Below are positions 1 to 11,559 of a stretch of DNA of 64,000 nucleotides, one piece after another. The position numbers and the translations under genes are program-made. Origin of the DNA: Trichuris trichiura (lineage: Eukaryota > Nematoda > Enoplea > Trichinellida > Trichuridae). The stretch covers positions 372,001 through 436,000 of the forward strand of contig JBAJFE010000038.1 of the NCBI GenBank assembly GCA_037903355.1, read 5' to 3'. Each line of letters begins with the position of its first letter. Positions within the stretch are counted from its first letter, which is position 1. The notes beneath the pieces are model-generated. The model had not been told where the DNA came from. It worked only from the letters and a program-made list of their open reading frames with translations, and made no database searches.

Positions 1-2935
1 TTAGGGAAGGACATATAAAGTCAGAAGAGAGAAATGTTGGCTCTTCCGAAATGGAGAAATGAGAATCTACAAAATAGACGTCGTGGACGCCCCATGGGAA
101 AAGCCACCAAAAAAGACACTGGAAAAGCAAGTTGTCTACTCGTTTTACTATAGCACGAAAAAACCTAGTATGGAGCTAGGCGTGACAAGCGCAAAATAAA
201 CACTTCGCTACAGCATTCCCTTTGAGTACCAATAGAATAGCACCGCTTTCACGGTATTTTTTATGAACACGCAATGAATAATTCCGCGGAAACAGAGCAA
301 CGGAAACATAGAATACGAAATTAAGGGCACTAACACACGTTTCCTGCGACTTAAAGCTTTTTTTGTTCGTTGCTTCACTCAGCGTTAACTTGAAGCGCTA
401 CCTTAGGACGCGGGGAACTCGGGAGATGGCCCTTCCAGCCTGTGAAGAAACGGGATGAGCAGCCCTCTGCCGCACACAGTTTGCTAATTAATTGATGAGA
501 ATCGTAACTGCAATTTTTTTCATAAGTACCAATTCATTGGTCATGGCTCAGGAAAGAAATTTCTTAGGAGCCGCATGTTGCCTTTTTTATGCCTCGCGAG
601 CAAAGCAGCACTTTGAAAAAACGGTCCCTTTCTGCGCCACAGCGCTACTCTGAGCGGGTAACGAAAGCGGGACGGTAAGTAACTTGTCAACTAAAAATGG
701 CAATAATGCAAATGAAACCGTTGCTTAATTGAGCCGTTCAGAATCGGTTCGGCTGACGATGTTTCACCTTTGGGGTCTAGCACTTGCTCAGGATAGTTCT
801 TCACGTAGTACGTTTACAGCATTGCAGTGCAACCGCTCTGATGGCTAAGCCTATTAGACAAGCGCAGTCTCATTGATATCTTTATCTCGTGGCTAGATTC
901 TATAGTACTAAGCTTCGAAGGATCACTAGGTATGATAACCGTTGCGGAGGGAATTCAAGGGGACAGGACGAAATAAGCAGCTAGAATATAAGCTATTTAG
1001 CCTTTTTTATAGGGTATCATATATAACGCGGATTCAGCTTAACGCGGTAAAACGTTGAAAATTTTGGACGAATTAACCGCGGATAACGAGAGCCGACTGT
1101 ATACAGATTTTTAGAACTAAGACTGAAAATGAGGCAAAGTGTAGCATTAAAAATCTGTTTTGCCTATTTTCTTGGAACGAACAAAAGAACATGCTATTCA
1201 AGCATAACAAGTTAATCTTGCGATAAGTTGCTTTTTTTCTAAGTGTACCACAATTGAAGAAAAAAACATAGTTGAGAAAAACGGTAGATTCGGCAACGTT
1301 AGTAACAGTTAAGCTATCAATAGAAATAGTGTAACATTGCTCAGGTTTGTAAGTTTGCTAGGAGTGACAAGAAAGAGCAGAACCTCCAAAAAACAAGAAC
1401 AATGGAAAGAACGGAATGAGTTTTTTCAAGAAATGGTTGACATGAGGCTAACAAGAGCAATATTTCCTGGGTCCTGAAAAATGTAGAATTTTTTTTCGCT
1501 ACAAAATCTTGCATAATCGACCTTCCATGAACGATTCAACGGTCAAATAGTGCTTGACTACTTGCATTGAAACTGTATACGCACATCATTTGTAATTCTC
1601 AAAAACCAGCATGGCGTCCATACAAATTTGGCGATCATAACTACCCATAAGAGCAAATGAAAGAATAGCGCGTCTACGTGGTAGTAAGTCAGCTAGGCTA
1701 TAACCAAGCTAGAGAGGATATGATATGGCATCTCGCAAATATTGTCACACTGAGCAAGCTCTATTATTCAAGGTTAGCCAAAGTAAAAAGCTCTTGAAAG
1801 TCTTGGGCACTGAGAAATATTTTTCCTGTTAATCTTAAATTTCAAACCTGTCTTTTCCTGAAGGAACTCATTTTGTCCATTACGCTGTTTATTTTTTTTG
1901 GAGATTCTGCTCTTTGTTGTCATTTCTAGCAAACGTCAAAGCGTGAGTAACGTTGCACCGCTTCCATCCATACCCTATCGGTCACTAGCATTTTTGAATC
2001 CACTGTTTTCGTCAGTTAAGTTTTTCCCATTACTACGCATAAAAAAATCAAGTTATCGAAGCACAAGCTGCCTAGCAGTCTGTTAAGCATAAATGAAGCG
2101 TTCTTTCATTTCTTCCACGGAGAAGCATATAGGATGCCTAAAGTTACACTCCGTTTCAATAGTAGTCCCATAAGTGAAGCAGTAGTCGACTGTTAAACAG
2201 CAAAAAAATATGAAAGAATGGAACACAATAAAAGCCTCGATCATCCGAATTCTTCGTTGCAAGTATGCCTCGGATAATTCAGTTTCTACGGTAAGCGGTC
2301 TGGTTAGTTCGATTAATCGAACTGGCGCCTACATCTGCGCCTCGTCCAGGAACATAGCCGGTAGCATAAATTCTGAATTTAGAAGGACTAACCGTTGGCA
2401 TTTGCGTCTCATACTTGCATGATCGACAATAAAGGAAAAATTGTCTATTGATGTTAGACGCGTTCTTTGTTTTACGCTTGTTACATCGCCATCAGTTCTA
2501 TGAGCGCGAGAAGATCGCCTTTACATCTGTACCTGTAAGAGAACCCTCATTGTTGAAGACGGTTGACATTTTTCGAAGATAAACCCACAAGTTGGCGAGA
2601 AGGCAAAAATGGTTTTGAAATTGAAATGACATTTCTTCTGAACAGAAAGTGCTACTTGAACACTTTCTGAACAAAGGACCAATTTCAACATGAAAACCTA
2701 CGGCCCCGTACCAAAAGTTGTATCTTCAGTGATATTTATTATCCCTTTTCCAGAAATTATTTAAGTGCTTCTCAAAACGAAGTATTCCTAGTGAAAACTT
2801 TGAACTTGTAAAAGGTTTCCTATATCATCAGCAAAACCTGTCAACGGAAATAATCAAATCATTTGGAACTGTTCTGCCCCTTACCAATAACTACAATCAG
2901 GTTTCTGTGAGTGAACAATTTAACGTCCAACTTAC
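1..2935. other. No recognisable gene; probable intron/continuation of the ABCC gene plus repeats
   Basis: The leftward ABCC gene must continue here or beyond the window, because its nucleotide-binding domains are missing. I looked on the minus strand for the next ABCC4-like exon, for a Walker A motif and for the LSGGQ signature, and found none. Short open frames (such as 1898-2086 and 2210-2422) have no family resemblance. One dispersed repeat block lies at 2689-2735. Confidence 0.5.
2689..2735 (+). repeat. Dispersed repeat block (downstream block of the hammerhead-like element)
   Basis: The block reads as ACATGAAAACCTACGG, then CCCGTACCAAAAGTTG, then ATCTTCAGTGAT. Diverged copies occur at 11127-11180, 35854-35900 and 60500-60555 on the plus strand and at 54957-55000 on the minus strand. 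At 11 kb, 55 kb and 60 kb it follows a hammerhead-like motif, so it seems to be the distal part of the same dispersed element. Here no hammerhead core is visible upstream. Confidence 0.6.
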
Positions 2936-3847
2936 CTGTAGTTCCCCATTGTGCGACCAATACACACTTGAATTGGTATCATAATGAAAAGAACACCAAG
3001 ACCCGCAAAGCAGCTACTACGCATCTCAAAATACAAAATGATTGTCAAAGCTATGAGGGAAACTGGCGCTGCCCAGAAGTAATGCAAGAAGAGGACAACC
3101 TTAAAGAACAGCGCTTGTTGGAAAGGACAAAAGTTAGTTCACCACTTACTTGATCACATCTGGACACATCATTGGATATCAGGTTAACAACATGTCCCAC
3201 AGTTACCCGACGTAAAGCAGCGCTGTCGACAGTAAGCAGCTTAGCATAAATAAGCCCAGAACAAGCAATGCGGGTCTGCATACCAATAATTTGCATTCGA
3301 TAGAAGTACCTGTGATGGCTAATGGCAAAAAAGAAGGAGCATAAACTTAAAGCTGCTGCGTAGATACACGTTGCGGTTAAAGTTTGACCGCTATCGGCAT
3401 GGAAAAAGCGGATTACTTTACCCATAAAAAATGGCTGCAAGACCCGGACGAGTTCCTAAAATAATGCTCACTAGAAGGATAAAAAATTAAAATGCCGCAT
3501 TTACTTCGACGAGGATCATCCAGCCTAAAGACCAAAATCGACGTTTTTCTAGGGAATAAACTGCCCTCATTAATTTTGGAGGGCGGCCAGCAGACTTTGC
3601 ATTCTCAAGTTCATTTCTCCAATGTCTGAATAATGATCAGTGAGCTGGAGTTGCAACAACTACGTCTTGCCTACTTTGCAAGCCCGTTTGTCAAATTCGC
3701 GGCGTCATTTTCGGGTAAAACATCGTATAAGTCTTCAAGTTCCAACGGCCGCCGATAGCCCAAGCGAAGAAGAGGCGTAACAAACCAGAACAACAGTCGA
3801 GACGGCAAAGAAGCACTTCCTTCCGGATTGGGTACCGGTTTGTGCAT
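2936..3847 (-). CDS. MRP4-like ABC transporter (ABCC family), first four exons
   Basis: This is the N-terminal part of a full ABCC exporter, a plasma-membrane ATP-driven pump for organic anions. Exons on the minus strand: 3847-3675, 3625-3505, 3455-3150 and 3099-2936, with introns of about 50 bases and agreeing phases. The start is the ATG at 3847. Exon 1 gives the MRP4 pre-TMD motif (FWFVTPLLRLGYRRPLELED, then LYDVLPEND). Exons 3-4 give the first transmembrane helices (LQPFFMGKVIRFF, SHHRYFYRMQIIGMQ) and the intracellular coupling motif GHVVNLISNDVSRCDQ, as in ABCC4 TMD1. The last exon ends at a GTAAGT donor, so the gene continues leftward; about 250 of roughly 1300 residues are seen. Family assignment is firm; the substrate is not known. 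Confidence 0.88.
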
Positions 3848-6005
3848 AGCGGTGCGGATTTCGGATATTCACAAATTAAAGTTAAAATCGTGAAATTTTT
3901 CCAAGCTTTTAGTAAGGCTGAAACGTCGTACGAACAACGACTTTTTCCGATGCGCAACGTTGTAGTATTGCAGTCGAGAGGATTGCCAAATTTCACGAAA
4001 ACCAATGTAATCAACAGCTCCCACAAAACACAATTTAAATCTGCCTTTCATGAAAGAACGGGAAAGCGCAGACTATCAAGTTGAACCGACTAAATCTTTG
4101 GTCATACAATTACCCTAGAAATATCAATTATAAAGACTCAAGAATTTCGACGAATCGTGATTAGATTCGTTCTCCAACAGTAGAGATCGCATTAAGCTTA
4201 TAGAGTTACCCTTGAATTTTTGAACAGACTTGAAATAAAACTAACCAAAACTTAAAGGTGGAGGTTGCTTTTACTGACAGTAAAGGGTAAATTCATGCAT
4301 GCAAATTTGTCCGAAAGGAACGACGCATTTTATTCATTCAATTAATAGGCACGATAAGAGCAACTGTAAAAAGCGAAGACGCAAACACAGACTCAATGTT
4401 TAAGTAAGCGCGCTAGTGCTACCTGACTAAGCAGTAAAGCTCGACGAAAACTAAGATATAATTATACAGTTAAACTATACGCACTAACGTACATGCGGAT
4501 GCACAGTACCAAAATGGAAAGTAAGTACATTCACGCTCAGCTTTCACCAATTATAGAATTGACTTATTCGAACCAAACGGAAAGTTGGATCATGCCATAG
4601 TCTCTCATCTTTTTTCGCGTGAGCAGCCCCTACGATGCTAATTTTTTACCAGCATCCCTCGTGCTACTTGTAACGCTAGTATTCGTCCGACATAACTCTT
4701 CCGCTCCTTCGTCTGACAAAAGCGAAAAGAGGTGTTCCTAGCTGATGGTTTACGTCCATACGTTGCCTGTTTTTCCGTTTTGCTAGTGCATTTGGAGGTC
4801 ACAAAAAACTGCAGAAACGGAAAAGGATGAATGAAACACTGCTGACCACCTCGTACATTGAGCAGTTTTCCCCAGTCTGTTGAGCGGTTAACTTACGGAG
4901 ATTCAACTGTACTTTACTGAATGCGTGGTCATATTTTTTTAAGTCGAAATAATAATGAAATGTGGAATCAAGTTTAACGGCATTGGTCACTGCATTTGGA
5001 ACTTAACCAGCAAGGCATACATTCAAAAGAATGAACCGAAAGTTTTAGCTCTTGTACTATTTCGTGCGTTGTCATGCTCATAAAAAGTTTTTAAATGGGA
5101 TACCAACCGACATAAAGCAATGCACACCTGATATACCCTGACAACAGTTAATAGGACTGTGCTGCCTTAGTAAACATGGATAGTTCTGGCACAAAAAATC
5201 AGGAGTGAAAGGGCTAGTTTTCTGAGACGCAAGCTGATTCAAGCGTTCATCGTTTATGATGAAAAAAATATTTTTTGCAACTCCTTTTGTTCCTGTTTCA
5301 GAGACAAATCGCAAAAAGGGTCAACAACATTTGGGTGCATTAGACAAGTCAGCTTAAAACTCAAAGCGATTTTTAAAAGAAAAAACTGAACAATTTTAAT
5401 TTTTCTCAATTTTCAATGCAATTTAGAATAACTTGGTCGAGCTAAATTTTATTGTTCACGATAAACACCGCTATTCTTATAACAGTAAGCGAGTAACTTG
5501 AGCATCAATACTGGTGCGGTACAGATTCTTCGTTATTCAATGCTTTTGTTGAGCGCTAGACCGTCAGGTAGGGCAGTATTAGGTTAATCTTTTTTCCAGA
5601 ATCCTTTATTTTTATCACTTGACACCGTAGTCGTTCACGTTTTGCTGCTTTTGGTTGTCTAGAGGACGCGAAAAGACGGCACCGCGGTGCCTGCGGAATG
5701 ACATGTTAGCTCCCTAACCTTTGATTTTAGTCCGTAAGTGCTTTAAAAAGGCGTTCCACATTACATACCATATCTACCGCAGTGCTGTACTGTATAGAAT
5801 ACGGTGATTACCGTGCCCAGTCGAACTTCTTTCACGTTTAGGGTACTGTGTACCTTTAAAAAATATGCGCTATTAAACATTGAACGATGTTTCAGTAACT
5901 GAAAGTATGACCATTCGATGTATTATAGAAATGCATTTGCTTATAACATCTATATTCCCATTACTTGAAGAGTAAAGCACGGCATCACGATACTGTAACG
6001 CGGAA
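3848..6005. other. Intergenic, divergent between ABCC and zinc-finger genes
   Basis: This 2.2-kb stretch separates two divergently transcribed genes and should hold both promoters. I see no coding exon with family resemblance, no tRNA and no clear repeat. Frames at 3842-4084 and 3869-4051 overlap the ABCC first exon or its upstream and are shadows. Confidence 0.4.
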
Positions 6006-7032
6006 ATGGCGGGAGATGTTGAATTCGACCGGATGCTAAACAGCGTAGATGACTTCAGCATGGAAGCTGCCTTGGGCTTGGAAGCGTCTACTCCCGGTCA
6101 CCAGTGTCAGGTTTGCCTCAAGACCTTTGTCTCCTCGAAAGGACTTCAGCAGCACTCAATTGTTCATACAAACCGGAAGCCGTTTGTATGCGAAGTTTGT
6201 CAAAAGTCATTTCGCTTCAAATCGAACCTTTTTGAACATCGAAGCATACACACTGGCGAACATCCGTATGTTTGCCCGTTCTGCAGCAAAACTTGCAGAC
6301 TGAAGGGCAATCTTAAGGTTAGTTTCCACACCTTTTCATTTTGGCGGTTTAGTTTTGTTCATTTATGCTTGAACAGAAACATTTGAAAACACATATAAAA
6401 GAGGCTGACGAAATTGATCGGGCTTACGAGGCGGTCACGGGAAGTGTGGCAGGCACACCTGGAAGCTACAGAACGTCGGAGTCAACGGAAGAAAGCAGTT
6501 ACGATAGCCCTTATGCTATGTACACGAAGCAGAACCGGCGGAAGGTGATCAGTCCTCGCAGGATTTCAAAAGCTCCTAGCGTTGGCCTGGTTGTAACTGT
6601 TGGGCAAAATGATGATATCGAACCATACGCGGAGGTATTACACGTTCGTCGCGTAGTTTTTCCTTTACCAGTTTTTGGCAGGGCACATTGAATCACCCGC
6701 AGATGAAAGATTTGGCGAACATCGATTGCGCACCGACAATTTTTTTGGACATAGCACGTTACCTTAAGTTTGACAAGTGTAACTGCAGGCTTTGCCGTTT
6801 GACTTTCTACAGCCTCGCTGACATCAGAGAGCATGCAGTAACGGTGCACGGAATGGGCAAAACGAACGATGACGAAAAGGTTGATGTTGCGAAGTGGTGT
6901 GAAAAATGCGTACTACCTTTTGATGATCAAAAGGAATTGGAAAAGCACATGAGCTATCATAGTGAATTCGAAAAAATTGTTGAAACGGGTGAGTTCCGTT
7001 TGCGCGAGCCAAATCCGATGGCTCATCATTGA
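6006..7032 (+). CDS. C2H2 zinc-finger protein, five fingers
   Basis: Three exons (6006-6317, 6377-6634, 6682-7032) give 306 residues with phase-0 junctions. Fingers 1-3 are tandem near residues 34-110 (CQVCLKTF..HSIVH, CEVCQKSF..HRSIH, CPFCSKTC..HLKTH). Finger 3 is completed only by joining exons 1 and 2, which confirms that splice. A serine-rich linker follows. Two separate fingers lie in exon 3 (CRLCRLTF..HAVTVH and CEKCVLPF..HMSYH). The linker HTGEHPYVC between fingers 2 and 3 is of the Krüppel type, so sequence-specific DNA binding in the nucleus is likely. I do not recognise an orthologue. An alternative start at 6060 would leave the fingers intact. Confidence 0.85.
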
Positions 7033-7307
7033 AGTTCGTATGAATAGGGAGCACCTTTTATTACGTTACTGAGTTTCTATTTTTCAGCTTGCTAAGCCTG
7101 ATTAACGAGTATTTTTGTACCTGTTACATTTCATATTTCAAATGCCAGTCATTACTTACGCTTGGTGTGTAGTAAAAGTGTTTAACGACTTGGTCACTTT
7201 CCGTGAAATGCTGCATTGTTGCGCAGTTCTTTGTCCAGGCTTAACCACCGTACGTTTCAGGCCCTTTTCATAAATTAAGTGATATATAATTTTTAAATAT
7301 AAATTAA

Positions 7308-7445
7308 AATAAACTTCCCTGTAGTAACAATTTCTTTTACTACGCAGAGCTTTCGGAGCTAGCGCCCTCCGTCTTCAGTGATCGAATCATTGGGACTGAC
7401 AGAAAAGTTGAAAACTCTGCGTAGTAAAAGTTGTTTCAACAGGGA
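7308..7445. repeat. Fold-back repeat carrying a hammerhead-like core
   Basis: The left arm (CTTCCCTGTAGTAACAATTT, then TTTTACTACGCAGAG) and right arm (CTCTGCGTAGTAAAAG, then TTGTTTCAACAGGGAAG) are imperfect inverted copies. The hammerhead-like motif lies between them on the minus strand. The same arrangement recurs at 9.2, 35.7, 43.2, 48.8 and 55.1 kb. Confidence 0.75.
7343..7383 (-). ncRNA. Hammerhead-like ribozyme motif (copy C)
   Basis: The minus strand reads ACTGAAGA, C, GGAG-loop-CTCC, GAAAGCTCTG. The stem II bases differ from the commoner GGGTC/GACCC but still pair, which is covariation. CTGANGA and GAAA are the two invariant core strands of a hammerhead. One extra pyrimidine lies between the core and the stem, and the cleavage-site strand is not identified. 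Confidence 0.5.
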
Positions 7446-9214
7446 AGCTCGCTCCTTGAACAATAAAAACGTATGGACCTATTACCAACTCTCAAATCTT
7501 CAATCTGAGAGGATGAAAACATTGGGAAACTGATTTGTACTGTCTCATTTCGCTCAGTTATGACATACCTTCCATCTCCACTTGGATTCAATGTTGGGGT
7601 CAGAACGGGTGGTTCCAGAAAGCAGCGCCGTTTTGTTGTCACATGAAAGCCTTCTCTTAGGTAAGTTAAGAAAATCAGAGAAACCATTAAGGTAAGCTAC
7701 ATGCTCAAAATTTTGCAGTCATTTTAAATTTCAATACAGTAATATTATTCACAGGTGCTACTTTTCATGCTCTTTTTAAATATGAAAAATAGGCGAAAAA
7801 TTTGCAACTGGGTGACTTTGAAGCAGGGTTGCAACCGTGAAACAGCAAAAATTATTTCTGTGAAAGTAAGGGAACAAACTCTTCCTTGTCGAAGTCAGCG
7901 AGTCCGTAATCCTCAAGACGTTATAAAATAACTTTCTTAACGGATGATTTGCTTTCGTTCGCATTTTTCTCACTGTATGCCTGCTCTGCGGCTCCAGTGA
8001 AGTTCTTCCACTCGCGACTGTTGGGTGCATGGTCGTGCTTTGTAGTTTTTTAGATCCACGTGTGTTTTGCCCATCCATCTTAATTTTATTGTTTCCCCTC
8101 TATTTGAATGTGCAGTAGTTGTTGTTTCGCAGGATGATTGTCTTCCCATCGGTGTACATGCCCAAACCGCCCCAGATGTTTTTCCCTCACTTTGTTCGCA
8201 ATACGTTACTTTTTCTGAACGCTAAATGTTCCAATCAATGCAGCTATATCTGTTCGATCAGCGCTTCCCTGATTTTGCCTGCGTCCAAGGTTGGCTGCCC
8301 TCCACACCGCGGAGAGAAAGAAACTGTACTGGATAAACAATAGCATTGAAAATGAGTTCTGCGAATGCTGTGGTTTTGTAACTTGAACAAACCAGGCCGC
8401 AGAACGAGAAAAAGACGTCTTATTTTGCCCCACGTATTCCCTTACCAGGAATTCCAAAACAGAATATTTCTAAGTGACCATGTGACGTCATAGATGAAAA
8501 TTCTGTACATGACTTAGAGCAATGATTCTGCCGGAAATCAGCGCTGGGTAACTGCAATTAAGAGTAACGCACTCGCTACTGATGCATACAGTCAGACATT
8601 CGTTTGTACAGAGATGACCTGACGGGATTCGACGTTGCTTTGTCTATCTAAACAAGTGAAATTTTGGTGCTTAGTTATTTCTTTTGCTGCATTATTAGTG
8701 AAATGGGTAACATTAGTATGCAAAGGGAACATTTTACGTGCACTTATAGCATAGCAAGTCCAACTGTTGGAGAAACTGGAGAAAGGTGGAAGCCTGAGAC
8801 GCCTTTCACAAGAGTAAGATGTTGTAACCAGGGCAATAAATAAACAAAACAAACAAAAAAACAAATTGTTCAAGTTCTATGTTGAAGCTGACATTTGCGC
8901 TTTAGTATCTTTTGGTGAAAAAATCTTACAATAATTTCTGTCTTATTTAATAACGTGATACAATAAATGTGTTCGTGCATAATTCAACCAGGAAACCGGC
9001 CGTCGTTTTTATCCATATCAAAGCTGTTAACTGAGCATTTCACTTAATTAAGTATCTGAATAGGAGGGATATAGAAATACCATATATCCTACAGGCTGTC
9101 AGCTTGAATCTTCGTCGGATGCTTACTTTTGTCAAACCATTATTCAAATTGAATACTTAGCATTTGGTGGAAGTCTTTTTTACAGTAGGAACCATTTATG
9201 TTCAGGCTGTACTT

Positions 9215-9345
9215 CAGAGCGTTCGGATCAACTCTGGATTCATCATCAGCGGTAAGAAGTAGTGGAAACGATTTCGATTAGCGATTTCGACTAATTCTTA
9301 CCGCTGTTGACAAGTCAAGAGAGGACCTAACATCTCCGGCTAAGG
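9215..9345. repeat. Fold-back repeat with two degenerate hammerhead-like cores
   Basis: The minus-strand core at 9215-9253 has CTGATGA but GAAC in place of GAAA. The plus-strand core at about 9302-9340 has CCGCTGTTGACAAGTC and ends CATCTCCGG. The two face away from each other around a short centre, as in the other fold-backs. Both look decayed. Confidence 0.55.
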
Positions 9346-10035
9346 TATGATTTTAAACGGTGCCTAGCGTAAAAAAAGCTTTATATATCATGAGAACCAT
9401 TATTCATAGTACAAAAATACGACAAGCCGGTTCGTTAGCAACCTGGTCTTATTGCATTCCACAGCAGAATCCACATAATAAGTTTAACGTCCAGCCCATA
9501 ATAAGTTGGACCCTGCACCGTCTTTCCGTAAATCAACGACTAAATGCAGCGGGGGTAGCTCTAATTATAAAAAGCCAAGATAATCAAATTTCAGGTGTCT
9601 TTTTAGCTTTACCATTGGTAGCTCATTTATTGCAAAAACTTAATTCTTTAAAAGAAAATCCTGAATGAAAACCCTAGTGGCAGCATATGCAAAATGTTGT
9701 GATCACCGTAAGAAATCAAACTTCGTTTTAGATCGCATTAGGTTAGAAGTTTGTTTCGAAGCTGCCGGAAATTCTTGGAAAGCTAAACTACTGGGACTAC
9801 CCAAGCGCAACAGCCTTTTTAATTCACAGTCTCATTACCTTTCGAACTGCTGTAAAGCCAGCTATCTCCAAGCACTGGAAAGCCTTATTGCGATAACGGC
9901 ACGCACGTGCTTCAGCTTCGTTATTTTCGTCAACTTCGTCTTTTTTTCCTTTTTCGGTTTCGTTAAAGGTTTAATCGCATCATTAATCTGTTTCTTTTTA
10001 CGGGGTGTGTCCCATTAAGGGTAGCAATAAACTTT
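9346..10035. other. Open frames of unknown status
   Basis: Two plus-strand open frames (9360-9668 and 9665-10018) overlap by the four bases ATGA. Neither resembles a known family. Splice sites, signal peptides and repeats are absent, so I do not call a gene. Confidence 0.25.
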
Positions 10036-10082
10036 TAATCCTAGAAGCTTTCGAGCCGCGCGTGACCCGCCCTCAGCGGGCG
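10036..10082 (-). ncRNA. Degenerate hammerhead-like motif (copy A), downstream of the PLE endonuclease
   Basis: The minus strand reads CCGCTGAGGGCGGGTCACG and then CTCGAAAGCTTCTAGG. It keeps GAAAGC and the CGGGTC side of stem II, but CTGANGA has become CTGAGGG. It lies about 370 bases downstream, on the same strand, of the PLE endonuclease relic, the position expected of a PLE terminal repeat. Confidence 0.45.
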
Positions 10083-10446
10083 CCATATTAATGTAAATAT
10101 TAAGTGCGAGTCCCCATTCAATCTGTTTTACCGATTTAAGACTAGTGTTTTTAAGGTTTCTTTGTCTGTCAGCCGACTGCATGTCCTGTTGCACATATGC
10201 GATTCCATCTTACGACGCACTGTGTGATCCATTTTTCTTTTCCATGTTTAACTCTATTGTTCTTTTCACGTTCGTTATATCCATTGCCATTTTTGTTCCA
10301 CATATTAATTCGTTTCATGTTTCCTCCATCTTGTTCCATGTAAACTTATCTATTTTTTTGAAAACTTTTTAAAAAAGTATTTCCATATGCGATGGCCTAC
10401 CTCAGCTCTATTGTTCTGCATACGTTACTCAATTCTTTCAACTTGT

Positions 10447-11012
10447 TCATTGTGCTCTTGTATGCAGTCCACTTAATGAGCAGTAATTGGAGCGTGTGAT
10501 GTTTGTCCATATTTCGCTTATTTCCGCTCCTTGATTGAGATTGTATGCGTCACTGCGTCTAATGTGCATGACCTCTTTGATCCGTCTTAAGCTTAAGTTG
10601 CTTTCATAACATAAAGCTTTTGGCTGCAGAGGCTGTTTACATTGTGCTGCGTGTTCGGCCACAGCGGAGACTTATAATGTTTTTCCCATAGTTGTTCTTT
10701 GATCCAGCACCGGTCTTCCGTGTTCTGGTATTAAACTACTACTATTGTTGAGAAAGGATATGCATTATTGTAAACGGTGAGCCTTTTTATATGTTCATTG
10801 AATCTATGTTCCAGTGTATTACCAGTTTCCCCAATGTAGATTCCTGAACATGCACATTCTACCGCGTAAAGTAACCCTGGTTTTTTACTTACTGGGATTT
10901 GCGTTTTATCCTTACGAAAAATTGACCGGAGATTGCGGAAACCTCTGAAAAGGACACAAAAACCTAATTGTTTGCCTAGTCGAACAATTTTTACTGCCTG
11001 CTGTACCTAGCA
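10447..11012 (-). pseudogene. Penelope-like element, GIY-YIG endonuclease domain (decayed)
   Basis: Reading leftward from about 11010, one frame contains LGKQLGFCVLFRGFRNLRSI, then SKKPGLLYAVECACSGIYIG and ETGNTLEHRFNEHIKRL. This is the PLE linker and GIY-YIG core (here GIYIGETG) with the conserved R and H. The frame stops near 10740. The C-terminal part resumes in another frame at 10662-10447 (ESNLSLRRIKEVMHIRRSDA, then LNQGAEISEIW), which is the usual end of PLE endonucleases. The reverse-transcriptase domain is absent, so this is a 5'-truncated, frameshifted copy. It is flanked by hammerhead-like motifs at 10036-10082 (minus) and 11031-11069 (plus). Confidence 0.85.
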
Positions 11013-11030
11013 TACTACATTCATTTATGA

Positions 11031-11069
11031 CCGCTGAAGACGGGTCACGATAGACCCGAAAGCTCCGGA
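11031..11069 (+). ncRNA. Hammerhead-like ribozyme motif (copy B, best preserved)
   Basis: The sequence reads CCGCTGAAGA, C, then GGGTC-ACGATA-GACCC, then GAAAGCTCCGG. Stem II is five perfect base pairs with a six-base loop. About 35 bases further on is AACGGGAC, and from 11127 the downstream block (ATATGGTCCCGTACAAA) shared with other copies. Stem I and the UH cleavage dinucleotide were not located with confidence. Confidence 0.55.
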
Positions 11070-11559
11070 AAATTTTTTACGTTTATTCTATATATCAACG
11101 GGACAACTGATCCGTAATAAAGACACTTCAATATGAAAATATATGGTCCCGTACAAAAACATCACATCTTCAAGACCGTGAAACTTTATACTAAAATTAA
11201 TGGTTAATACGGAGAGAAAAAATAGTTTAAAAAACGCAACGAATTGGCTGTAGCGCACGTATACGCTCACGATTATATTTATTTCTTGTTAAAGTAAGAA
11301 GACAGTCTTTACACTTTTGCAAGATGAACAGTCAATGAATGGTCTAAGCAACTTTGTTCTGAGAAGTACTTGCTCAACGTGCTGTAAAGACAACTGCGTG
11401 ACTGCAAAGCAACATCAATGCGCATTTTCTCAACTCTTCTGTTGAAAACGTGCAGGCAAACGATCAGTTCATTTGCTGAGCGCTGGTCGGTTTGCTGATG
11501 GTTTGAATATGCTACAACGTGTACAGTAGAACCACACAAATTAAAACTCAAATTAAAGT
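11070..11559. other. Repeat tail and intergenic DNA downstream of UCHL5
   Basis: Positions 11127-11180 match the dispersed downstream block. The rest contains no recognisable gene and precedes the 3' end of the leftward UCHL5 gene. The minus frame 11309-11551 has no family resemblance and would overlap the UCHL5 3' UTR. Confidence 0.4.

Larger units (their letters stand above)
7033..9214. other. Intergenic with one fold-back repeat; no gene recognised
   Basis: Open frames at 7436-7687, 7776-8078, 8206-8457 and 8592-8873 (minus) show no family resemblance. The one at 8873-8592 begins with a hydrophobic stretch resembling a signal peptide, but it is read from the complement of a CA-rich run. 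A fold-back repeat at about 7308-7445 is listed separately. Confidence 0.4.

Noticed and set aside
8592..8873. Minus-strand frame with a signal-peptide-like start
   Set aside because: The hydrophobic start is the translation of a CA-rich simple run; no cysteine pattern or splice site supports a gene.
9360..10018. Two plus-strand open frames overlapping by ATGA, like a bacterial operon
   Set aside because: The setting is eukaryotic, neither frame resembles a family, and there are no splice or signal features; chance frames are more likely.
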